This document shows, in pieces, positions 6,438-11,348 of a DNA stretch of 11,348 nt. Each line of letters opens with the position of its first letter. Positions within the stretch are counted from its first letter, which is position 1. Origin of the DNA: Allobranchiibius sp038199265. GTDB taxonomy: Bacteria > Actinomycetota > Actinomycetes > Actinomycetales > Dermatophilaceae. The notes below the pieces were generated by a model. The model searched no databases, had not been told where the DNA came from, and worked only from the letters and a program-made list of their open reading frames with translations. Both the position numbers and the translations under genes were made by a program. Where the stretch lies: NCBI GenBank assembly GCA_038199265.1, contig JBBPZD010000128.1, positions 1 to 11,348 on the forward strand, in the 5' to 3' direction.

Positions 6438-6460
6438 CGGTAGTCAGCCTGTGACTACCG
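6438..6460. promoter_or_regulatory. Perfect 9-bp inverted repeat between padR and modA
   Basis: CGGTAGTCA (6438-6446) and TGACTACCG (6452-6460) are perfect inverted copies around a 5-base loop. The repeat covers the last codons and stop of padR and ends about 60 bases upstream of the modA start. In RNA it would be a strong stem, but on the minus strand it is followed by AATAAGG, not a U-run. It fits either an operator for the neighbouring PadR regulator (or another dimer) in front of modABC, or a processing/attenuating hairpin that sets modA expression apart from the upstream genes. Confidence 0.6.
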
Positions 6461-7004
6461 GTGGGGTCGTAATCAGCGTGTCAACGAAATCGATAGCCGT
6501 CCGTGTCGATAGTTCTCTCCAGAGCAGCACCTGTGCGTCGAAACCGGTTGTGCTGGAACGCTCTTCTCTGACTTCAGCAAGGCGGTGCTGGAATGCGACC
6601 CGCTGGGCCTGCGCCAGCGGTGCCGGGTCGCCCCCAGTGCCGTCGATGAGGGCCAGCTTGAGCAGGAACATCGAACGGAAGTCCCGTACCCGCGCTACAG
6701 GCTCCGCGAGCCAACGATCCGTCTGGGCCTGGCCCTGCGGGGTCACCACGACGATGGTGCGACGGGGACCACGGTCGCCCGCCTCGCCGGCCTCCTCGCG
6801 GACTAGATCACGCTCGACGAGTCGAGCTAACTCGCGATACACGAGGGGGCGCGAGAGACTCCACACCCGTCCGAGATCTCCAGTCGGTTGAAGGCGGCGG
6901 GCGATGGCGAAACCGTGTGTGGGTCCCTGGGAGATCGCTCCTAGGACGGCGTAGGCAGCAGGGCTGGTCGTAGCTTGGGGTGGAGCGGGGCTGATATCAG
7001 TCAT
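6444..7004 (-). CDS. PadR-family transcriptional regulator
   Basis: The protein has 186 residues. Residues 17-100 form the PadR winged helix: AYAVLGAISQGPTHGFAIARRL (helices 1-2), then SLSRPLVYRELARLVERDLVREE (recognition helix with the family's 'vYreL..Le..GLv' pattern) and the wing RGPRRTIVVVTPQGQAQTDRWL. Residues about 105-180 are a helical C-terminal part like the PadR dimerisation domain. I chose ATG at 7004 because family similarity begins soon after it; the start overlaps the SGNH hydrolase stop by 8 bases. A frame to 7133 lies inside that gene. Lying directly upstream of modA, with an inverted repeat at its own 3' end, it is a candidate regulator of the oxyanion transporter. No ModE-like gene is in the window. 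The ligand and targets are inferred only from position. Confidence 0.85.
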   Translation of the reverse strand: MTDISPAPPQATTSPAAYAVLGAISQGPTHGFAIARRLQPTGDLGRVWSLSRPLVYRELARLVERDLVREEAGEAGDRGPRRTIVVVTPQGQAQTDRWLAEPVARVRDFRSMFLLKLALIDGTGGDPAPLAQAQRVAFQHRLAEVREERSSTTGFDAQVLLWRELSTRTAIDFVDTLITTPPVVTG

Positions 7005-7797
7005 AACGCTGGGAGAACGGTCGAGGCTGAGGCGACTTGGGCTCGACGTCGTCCCCGGAGCTGCGCCCCTTGAGGCGACGCTGCACCCACGGGGCCAGGT
7101 AATCCTTCGCCCAGACGACGTTCTCGCGAGCAACGTGCGCGCGCGAGGCGACGGGGCCGACGGGCATGGCTGCGGCCCAGTCGCGTTCCCCTTCTATGAG
7201 ACCGAGAGTCCAAGCGGCCTGCAGTGCGACGCGCCGGTGCCCCTCGGTCGCTAGATGCAGGCGGTCCGGCGCCCACATCCGGATGTCCCGCAACGAACGC
7301 ATCGACCAGGTGTCGAGCACGTAGGACTCGGTGCGTTGGGCGATGCCCCAGACGTTGGCGTTGTGCGCGGCAACCCGGGGGCGGGCGGCCTTGAGCACCG
7401 GTGCCTGCCCAGGGTCGGCGAGGGTCGACAGCAGCACATCGGCACCGGCTGCTCGGGCGCGCCGCACAGCAGTCTCGAGCTGATCGGCGATGCCGTCCAG
7501 GTTCGCCTTGGGCCGCAGGATGTCGTTGCCGCCGCCGACGATGGAGAGCAGGTCCGGTTCCAGGTGCAGGGCCGCGTCCAGTTGCTCGCCGACGACGTCA
7601 GCAAGCAGGCGACCGCGCACCGCGAGGTTGGCGTACTCGAACCGGAGGCGCTGCGCGCCTTCTTCGGCGGACCGTTTACCGAGCTGGCCTGCCAGTCGGT
7701 CAGCCCACCCGATACAGACCAGCGGATCGATCGGATCGGCGTCACCGATGCCCTCGGTGAAAGAGTCGCCGATCGCGACGTATCGATGCCACGTCAT
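6997..7797 (-). CDS. SGNH/GDSL-family hydrolase
   Basis: The 266-residue protein carries all four SGNH blocks: GDSFTEG with the nucleophile Ser12, block II Gly62 in NLAVRGRLL, block III Asn91 in GGGNDIL, and block V Asp178/His181 in DRLHLATEGH. These enzymes hydrolyse esters of varied substrates such as lipids, acyl-carbohydrates or cell-wall acetyl groups. No signal peptide is visible, so it is probably cytoplasmic. ATG at 7797 is supported by homology starting at once (RYVAIGDSFTEG) and by an ATGA overlap with the ung stop. A longer frame to 8391 lies inside ung. The C-terminal 60 residues are basic and proline-rich after WVQRRLKGR. The 3' end overlaps padR by 8 bases. The substrate is unknown. 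Confidence 0.9.
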   Translation of the reverse strand: MTWHRYVAIGDSFTEGIGDADPIDPLVCIGWADRLAGQLGKRSAEEGAQRLRFEYANLAVRGRLLADVVGEQLDAALHLEPDLLSIVGGGNDILRPKANLDGIADQLETAVRRARAAGADVLLSTLADPGQAPVLKAARPRVAAHNANVWGIAQRTESYVLDTWSMRSLRDIRMWAPDRLHLATEGHRRVALQAAWTLGLIEGERDWAAAMPVGPVASRAHVARENVVWAKDYLAPWVQRRLKGRSSGDDVEPKSPQPRPFSQRYD

Positions 7798-8471
7798 GCC
7801 AACTTCCAATCCACAGGCGAGGCGCCCTGCTCCTCCAGCAGCGTATTGGCGCGACTGAACGGCCTGGAGCCGAAGAAGCCGCTCCTCGCCGACAGCGGCG
7901 ACGGGTGCGCGCTCTCGACGTAGGGCGTATGGCCGAGCTGCGGGATCAACGAGCGCGCATCCCTGCCCCAGAGGATCGCTACGAGGGGGGTCTCGCGTTG
8001 GACCAGCGCAGAAATGGCCTGCGATGTGACGTCTTCCCAGCCTTGTTTGCGGTGGCTGGCCGGCTTGCCGGGTTCGACAGTGAGCACCCGGTTGAGTAGC
8101 AACACTCCCTGTGCTGCCCACGGGGTCAGGTCGCCGTTGCCCGGTGTCGGCAGGCCCAAATCGGTGCCCAGCTCGGCGAAGATGTTGGCCAGGCTGCGGG
8201 GAACCGGCCTCACGTCGGGGGCAACCGAGAACGACAGGCCGACGGCGTGGCCGGGGGTGGGGTAGGGGTCCTGGCCCAAGATGAGCACTTTGACTTCGTC
8301 CATCGGTTGCTCGAAAGCCCGCAGTACTGCAGGGCCAGGCGGCAGATAACCGCGGCCTGCAGCTATCTCCGCACGCAGGAAAGCACCGCATCCGGCGATC
8401 TTGTCGGCGACGGGGGCGAGGGCCTGCGTCCAGCTGGGGTGCACGAGCACGGGCAGATCGGCAGTCGGCAT
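7794..8471 (-). CDS. ung: Uracil-DNA glycosylase, family 1
   Basis: This 225-residue enzyme removes uracil from DNA as the first step of base excision repair in the cytoplasm. It has the family 1 motifs: GQDPYPTPGHAVGLSFSV with the catalytic Asp68 and the uracil-stacking region, LLLNRVLTV with Asn127, and the HPSPLSA loop with His189 followed by GFFGSRPFSRAN. The length matches bacterial Ung. ATG at 8471 is the only good start. It has no clear Shine-Dalgarno site, but TAGGTT lies at the right distance for a leaderless transcript. It is the first gene of the minus-strand cluster and is divergent from the decarboxylase gene, 70 bases away. Confidence 0.95.
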   Translation of the reverse strand: MPTADLPVLVHPSWTQALAPVADKIAGCGAFLRAEIAAGRGYLPPGPAVLRAFEQPMDEVKVLILGQDPYPTPGHAVGLSFSVAPDVRPVPRSLANIFAELGTDLGLPTPGNGDLTPWAAQGVLLLNRVLTVEPGKPASHRKQGWEDVTSQAISALVQRETPLVAILWGRDARSLIPQLGHTPYVESAHPSPLSARSGFFGSRPFSRANTLLEEQGASPVDWKLA

Positions 8472-8478
8472 ACGACTA

Positions 8479-8484
8479 AACCTA
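8479..8484 (-). promoter_or_regulatory. Possible -10 box of ung (leaderless)
   Basis: On the minus strand TAGGTT ends 7 bases before the ung ATG, the spacing seen in leaderless actinomycete genes. No clear -35 hexamer is visible, which is common in such promoters. If real, it would drive the whole ung to dehydrogenase cluster. Confidence 0.35.
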
Positions 8485-8529
8485 ATGAGCGAGACTTCCC
8501 GACGCCGGGGTGGGAGATCGCTGCGCCCC

Positions 8530-8544
8530 TAGACTCGCGCCGTG
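8530..8544 (+). promoter_or_regulatory. -10 box TAGACT and leaderless GTG start of the decarboxylase
   Basis: TAGACT (8530-8535) is followed by six bases and then GTG at 8542. There is no Shine-Dalgarno site, and the box-to-start distance puts the transcription start at or next to the start codon. This supports both the start choice and leaderless translation. A -35 box is not evident. Confidence 0.5.
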
Positions 8545-9885
8545 CATCACTTCACTGACGAAACCAAGGCCCTCGGCGAATCGATCCTGGCGTACGCCGC
8601 CGAGAGGCTGGCGCTCGACCCGGTGCCGCTCGACAGCCCGAAGACCAAGCAGCAGTTGGACGTTGTCGCGGGTAAGGCGCTGACGCAGGACGGGCTCGGC
8701 GGGCAAGAAGCGCTGCGCTTGTTCACGGACGAACTGGCGCTCGCGTGCCTGTCGACCGACCACCCGCGCTACCTGTCCTTCATTCCGTGCGCACCGACGC
8801 GCGAGGCAGCGATGTTCGACCTGGTAGTCGGTGCGTCGTCGATCTACGGCGGTTCCTGGCTTGAAGGAGCAGGTGCTGTCTACGCCGAGAATCAGGCATT
8901 GCGTTGGATAGCCGATCTGGTGGGCCTGCCCGACGGTGCCGGCGGATCGTTCGTACAGGGTGGCACCATCGGTAACTTGTCCGCGCTGGTCACCGCCCGT
9001 GAGACCGCCCGGGCCCGCAGCGGCGCACGGCCGTTCCGGGTGGCCGCCACGATGGGCGCCCACTCCTCGATCGCGTCTGCCTGCCGGGTGATGGACGCCG
9101 AGTTGGTAGGGGTCCCGGTCGACGATCAGATGCGTCTCACCGGAGAGGAATTACGCAAGGTCATCCTCGACGAGGGGCCCGAGTCGTTCTTCGCGGTGGT
9201 CGCCACGTGCGGGAGCACCAACTTCGGGGTCATCGACGACCTCACGTCAGTGGCAGAGGTCTGCGAAGAATTCGGAATCTGGTTCCACTGCGACGGTGCG
9301 TACGGTGGCGCCGGGCTGGCCGCGCCCAGCGTGCGAGCCAAGTACGCGGGCATCGAACGCTGCAACTCCTTCATCGTCGACCCGCACAAGTGGCTCTTCG
9401 CGCCCTACGACTGCTGCGCCCTGCTCTATCGCGAACCGGCACTAGGGCGCGCTGCGCACACACAACGCGCCTCCTACCTGGACGTACTCACCGACAACTC
9501 TGACTGGAACCCCACTGATTACTCGATCGGTCTGACCCGTCGCGCGCGCGGCCTGCCGTTGTGGTTCTCCCTCGTGGCGAACGGCACCCAGGCGTACACC
9601 GATGCAGTCGAGCGGACGCTCGAGATCACTCGATTCGCAGAAGAGCAGGTGCGCGAACGGGACTACGTCGAAGCCGTCCGGCACGCCGACTTGTCGGTAC
9701 TCGTCTTCCGCAGACTCGGTTGGGAGCCGGCCGACTACACGCGGTGGTCCGACGGCCTGTTGGAGCGCCAGGAGGGTTTCGTGGTGCCCACCTCGCACGA
9801 CGGTGAGACCCTCGCGCGCTTCGCGGTCGTCAACCCCCGCACCACTGAAGACGACATCACCGCGATCCTGGACTCGATGGCCTGA
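8542..9885 (+). CDS. PLP-dependent group II amino acid decarboxylase
   Basis: The 447-residue protein is a fold type I PLP enzyme of the aromatic-amino-acid/glutamate decarboxylase group (Pyridoxal_deC). Key places are HPRYLSFIPCAPT near 74-86 (substrate region), FVQGGTIGNLSALVTARE (cofactor phosphate region), ATMGAHSSIASACRVM with the ring-stacking His, ATCGSTNFGVIDDL, HCDGAYGGAG with Asp251, and the Schiff-base Lys283 in VDPHKWLFAPYDC. The C-terminal VLVFRR...TLARFAVVNPRTTEDDI is the small domain. It would release CO2 from an amino acid to give an amine, but the sequence does not decide between aromatic amino acids, glutamate, aspartate or diaminobutyrate. Start is the GTG at 8542, apparently leaderless. 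It stands alone, divergent from ung. Confidence 0.9.
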   Translation: MHHFTDETKALGESILAYAAERLALDPVPLDSPKTKQQLDVVAGKALTQDGLGGQEALRLFTDELALACLSTDHPRYLSFIPCAPTREAAMFDLVVGASSIYGGSWLEGAGAVYAENQALRWIADLVGLPDGAGGSFVQGGTIGNLSALVTARETARARSGARPFRVAATMGAHSSIASACRVMDAELVGVPVDDQMRLTGEELRKVILDEGPESFFAVVATCGSTNFGVIDDLTSVAEVCEEFGIWFHCDGAYGGAGLAAPSVRAKYAGIERCNSFIVDPHKWLFAPYDCCALLYREPALGRAAHTQRASYLDVLTDNSDWNPTDYSIGLTRRARGLPLWFSLVANGTQAYTDAVERTLEITRFAEEQVRERDYVEAVRHADLSVLVFRRLGWEPADYTRWSDGLLERQEGFVVPTSHDGETLARFAVVNPRTTEDDITAILDSMA

Positions 9886-10045
9886 GCACGTTTCGCCGCG
9901 CACCTCTGTCATTTGCCAGTGCGGTGTGGAGCCACGCGGGACTCACCGGGTGACTCAACTCCCCGGAACGGCACCATGCCCGCAGTTGTACGTCGGTATA
10001 CCCGAGTTCGAGGGCATCGGCCCGGGTGAACGCGCAGCCCTGCAT
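9857..10045 (-). pseudogene. Broken 5' end of a second AbiEi-like gene
   Basis: The minus-strand frame from ATG 10045 begins MQGCAFTRADALELGYTDV and goes on QLRAWCRSGEL. This is the start of the AbiEi winged helix found in actinomycete DUF559 proteins ('FTR..AL..G.....L...vRSG.l'). After about residue 31 (near 9953) the similarity stops, and the frame ends at 9857 with no nuclease part, running antisense into the decarboxylase 3' end. It is best read as a decayed remnant. It shows that this family has been here more than once, because a full-length relative lies at 273-1223. It could instead be a short unrelated protein. Confidence 0.4.
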
Positions 10046-10170
10046 CTACAGGCGCGCCTGGAGCGGTTCGCTCCTGCGGGACGGGAACGTCAGCGGTTGC
10101 GCGGTGTCGATGCTCACCCAGTTCACGGTGGCCGCCGCCCCACCGAACTCGCAGCCGTCGGGTAGGCGAG

Positions 10171-10197
10171 TGTGGATGAAGCCGGGGATGTGGATAA
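10171..10197 (+). promoter_or_regulatory. Pair of DnaA-box-like 9-mers
   Basis: TGTGGATAA at 10189-10197 is the exact reverse complement of the TTATCCACA DnaA box. TGTGGATGA at 10171-10179 differs by one base. Both face the same way, 18 bp apart, about 90 bases upstream of the DUF3263 promoter. In a high-GC genome two such 9-mers this close are unusual, but two boxes do not make an origin, and actinomycete boxes more often read TTGTCCACA. Confidence 0.3.
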
Positions 10198-10261
10198 AGA
10201 GGGTGCGACCACTGCCACGTTGGTATCACCGGTCCCATGCGTCACAGAGGTGCTCGGCGGA

Positions 10262-10290
10262 ATGACACCGTTGTGATTCGCTCCTACTAT
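10262..10290 (+). promoter_or_regulatory. Promoter of the DUF3263 gene
   Basis: ATGACA (10262-10267, five of six bases of TTGACA) and TACTAT (10285-10290) are separated by 17 bases. A transcript would start near 10297, about 30 bases before the ATG at 10328. This is the best housekeeping-type promoter in the window. Confidence 0.55.
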
Positions 10291-10327
10291 TGGGGTGCTC
10301 CACCGTCGTCGTCCCGAGAGGATGCCC

Positions 10328-10627
10328 ATGAGCGTCGCCCACACCGAGGCGCAGCAGCCTCGGCCCGTCCTGTCTGAGCGCGACCGCAGCATCCTCGATT
10401 TCGAGCGCACCTGGTGGAAGCTGCAGGGCTCCAAGGAACAGTCGATCCGCGAGACATTCGATCTCAGTTCAACGCGGTACTACCAAACCCTCAACGCACT
10501 GATCGACACCCCGCACGCACTCGCCTACGACGCGATGCTGGTGAAGCGGTTGCAGCGGCTCCGGGCCAGCCGGATGAGGCAGCGCACCGCGAGGCGGCTC
10601 GGGTTCGAGCCTGCTGCCAAGGACTGA
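10328..10627 (+). CDS. DUF3263 domain-containing protein
   Basis: This 99-residue basic protein is of a family known almost only from actinomycetes. Residues 15-92 are the conserved part: LSERDRSILDFERTWWK, SKEQSIRETFDLSSTRYYQTLNALID and LVKRLQRLRASRMRQRTARRLGF. The middle piece reads like a helix-turn-helix of the sigma-region or MerR kind ('IRE.FdlS.tRYYq.LN'), so DNA binding is a reasonable guess, but no function is established. I chose ATG 10328 because GAGAGG (10316-10321) stands 6 bases before it; ATG at 10322 would overlap that site. The gene has its own promoter and lies just upstream of the CIRCE-controlled groL, with no obvious terminator in between. Confidence 0.9.
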   Translation: MSVAHTEAQQPRPVLSERDRSILDFERTWWKLQGSKEQSIRETFDLSSTRYYQTLNALIDTPHALAYDAMLVKRLQRLRASRMRQRTARRLGFEPAAKD

Positions 10628-10649
10628 CCGCCCGCAGCGTCCGCCGTCG

Positions 10650-10676
10650 TTTGCACTCGCATGGGGAGAGTGCCAA
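10650..10676 (+). promoter_or_regulatory. CIRCE element 1 (HrcA operator)
   Basis: TTTGCACTC, nine bases, GAGTGCCAA. This matches the CIRCE consensus TTAGCACTC-N9-GAGTGCTAA with exact spacing and few changes. HrcA binding here would repress groL at normal temperature. Confidence 0.9.
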
Positions 10677-10680
10677 TAAT
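10651..10680 (+). promoter_or_regulatory. Probable groL promoter lying between the CIRCE elements
   Basis: TTGCAC (10651-10656) inside CIRCE 1 can serve as a -35 box, and AATAAT (10675-10680) as the -10 box, with an 18-base spacer. Transcription would start near 10687, in CIRCE 2. The overlap of operator and promoter makes the assignment credible, although the -35 match is poor. Confidence 0.45.
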
Positions 10681-10684
10681 GGCG

Positions 10685-10711
10685 TTAGCACTCTCACCAT
10701 GAGAGTGACAG
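10685..10711 (+). promoter_or_regulatory. CIRCE element 2 (HrcA operator)
   Basis: TTAGCACTC, nine bases, GAGTGACAG. The left arm is a perfect consensus and the right arm is degenerate in its last bases. It begins 35 bases after the start of CIRCE 1. It would lie at the start of the groL transcript, followed by a leader of about 120 bases to the ATG. Confidence 0.88.
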
Positions 10712-10831
10712 ACAGTGGCCGTTCGACGAGGGTCGCGCGCACCCCGGCTCACGTACACCGGGCAGACGCGATCCGTCCGTCGCGGGCGTCTTACGGCCAG
10801 CTTCAGTACGCAATGTGGGAGGACCACACAG

Positions 10832-11348
10832 ATGGCTAAAATCATCGCATTCGACGAAGAGGCCCGTCGCGGCCTCGAGCGAGGGATGAACATCCTCGCG
10901 GACGCCGTGCGTGTCACGCTCGGCCCCAAGGGTCGCAACGTCGTGCTGGAAAAGAAGTGGGGCGCGCCCACGATCACCAACGACGGCGTCAGCATCGCCA
11001 AGGAGATCGAGCTGGAGGACCCCTACGAGAAGATCGGCGCTGAGCTGGTCAAAGAGGTCGCCAAGAAGACCGACGACGTCGCCGGTGACGGTACGACCAC
11101 CGCAACCGTGCTGGCTCAGGCCATGGTGCGCGAAGGTCTGCGCAACGTCGCAGCCGGCGCGAACCCGATGGCACTCAAGCGCGGTATCGAAGCCGCCGTG
11201 GCCGCCGTCTCCAAGTCCCTTTCGGACCAGGCCGTCGACATCGAGACCAAGGAGCAGATTGCTGCTACCGCCTCGATCTCCGCTGCTGACCCCCAGATCG
11301 GTGAGCTCATCGCCGAGGCCATGGACAAGGTCGGCAAGGAAGGCGTCA
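10832..11348 (+). CDS. groL: Chaperonin GroEL, stand-alone GroEL2 type (partial, 3' end beyond window)
   Basis: The 172 residues seen (of about 540) start MAKIIAFDEEARRGLERGMN and run through VTLGPKGRNVVLEKKWGAPTITN, the nucleotide-binding GPKG 31-34, Asp51, and GDGTTTATVLA with catalytic Asp86. This is a class I chaperonin that folds proteins in the cytoplasm with GroES. There is no groES directly upstream, and the N-terminus resembles the GroEL2 (Hsp65) of mycobacteria, as expected for the monocistronic second copy of actinomycetes. GGGAGG (10817-10822) lies 9 bases before the ATG. Expression should rise on heat shock when HrcA leaves the two CIRCE sites. The gene is identified with certainty; only its end is missing. 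Confidence 0.98.
   Translation, partial: MAKIIAFDEEARRGLERGMNILADAVRVTLGPKGRNVVLEKKWGAPTITNDGVSIAKEIELEDPYEKIGAELVKEVAKKTDDVAGDGTTTATVLAQAMVREGLRNVAAGANPMALKRGIEAAVAAVSKSLSDQAVDIETKEQIAATASISAADPQIGELIAEAMDKVGKEGV

Larger units (their letters stand above)
9886..10327. other. Intergenic stretch between the decarboxylase and DUF3263 genes
   Basis: The 442 bases have no convincing intact gene on either strand. They hold, in order, the AbiEi-like remnant (to 10045), a small stem GGAGCG-gtt-CGCTCC near 10065-10080, two DnaA-box-like 9-mers at 10171-10197, and the promoter of the DUF3263 gene. No copy of the hairpin arms from the left end of the window is seen here. Confidence 0.5.

Noticed and set aside
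6379..6443. Molybdenum cofactor riboswitch before modA
   Set aside because: The 65-base gap is too short for a known Moco riboswitch, and the only structure seen is the simple palindrome at the padR end.
7005..7133. An N-terminal extension of the PadR protein
   Set aside because: These 43 residues lie within the SGNH gene and have no PadR similarity; the start overlapping the hydrolase stop at 7004 fits better.
7798..8391. A long N-terminal extension of the SGNH hydrolase
   Set aside because: It is the antisense-free shadow of ung in another frame, rich in Arg and Pro. The ATGA overlap and the immediate GDSFTEG motif place the start at 7797.
10171..10197. Replication origin
   Set aside because: Only two DnaA-like boxes, no AT-rich unwinding region, and no dnaA or dnaN gene nearby.
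10026..10265. A 79-residue plus-strand frame in the intergenic gap
   Set aside because: No recognisable domain, no good ribosome-binding site, and it crosses the AbiEi remnant and the DnaA-like boxes. It looks like chance.

Overview
The window is high-GC bacterial DNA with dense, often overlapping genes. Two CIRCE operators sit upstream of a stand-alone groL, next to a DUF3263 gene, and several starts look leaderless (TANNNT boxes 6-8 bases before the start codon). Together these point to an actinomycete (Actinomycetota). Micrococcales or a relative is plausible, but I cannot fix the genus from sequence alone.

Layout. (1) 1-131: the 3' end of a short-chain dehydrogenase gene. (2) 133-1247: a cassette-like block. 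A gene for an AbiEi-type winged-helix protein fused to a DUF559/Vsr-like nuclease domain lies between two ~105-bp hairpin-forming elements that share 21-base arms. (3) 1295-2359: threonine aldolase, which meets the next cluster tail to tail at a small stem-loop. (4) 8471 down to 2366, minus strand: six genes with stop/start overlaps at four of the five junctions or nearly so. In order of transcription they are uracil-DNA glycosylase (ung), an SGNH hydrolase, a PadR-family regulator, a molybdate/tungstate-type binding lipoprotein (modA), a fused permease-ATPase (modBC), and a hydroxyacid-oxoacid transhydrogenase-like iron-dependent dehydrogenase. A perfect 9-bp inverted repeat separates padR from modA. 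(5) 8542-9885: a PLP-dependent group II decarboxylase, divergent from ung. (6) 9886-10327: a mostly non-coding gap. It holds the broken 5' end of a second AbiEi-like gene, two DnaA-box-like 9-mers and a good promoter. (7) 10328-10627: DUF3263 gene. (8) 10650-11348: twin CIRCE operators bracketing a promoter, then groL, cut by the window end.

How the genes may work together. ModA, the fused ModBC and probably PadR form a molybdate/tungstate uptake unit. The transhydrogenase is translationally coupled to modBC, and the reason is not obvious. groL is heat-inducible through HrcA. The most unusual part is the AbiEi-nuclease gene: its flanking repeats resemble, in size and position, the inverted repeats that AbiEi antitoxins bind at their own promoters, but here they also occur at the 3' end of the gene. 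Regions 1-131 and 10832-11348 are partial genes.
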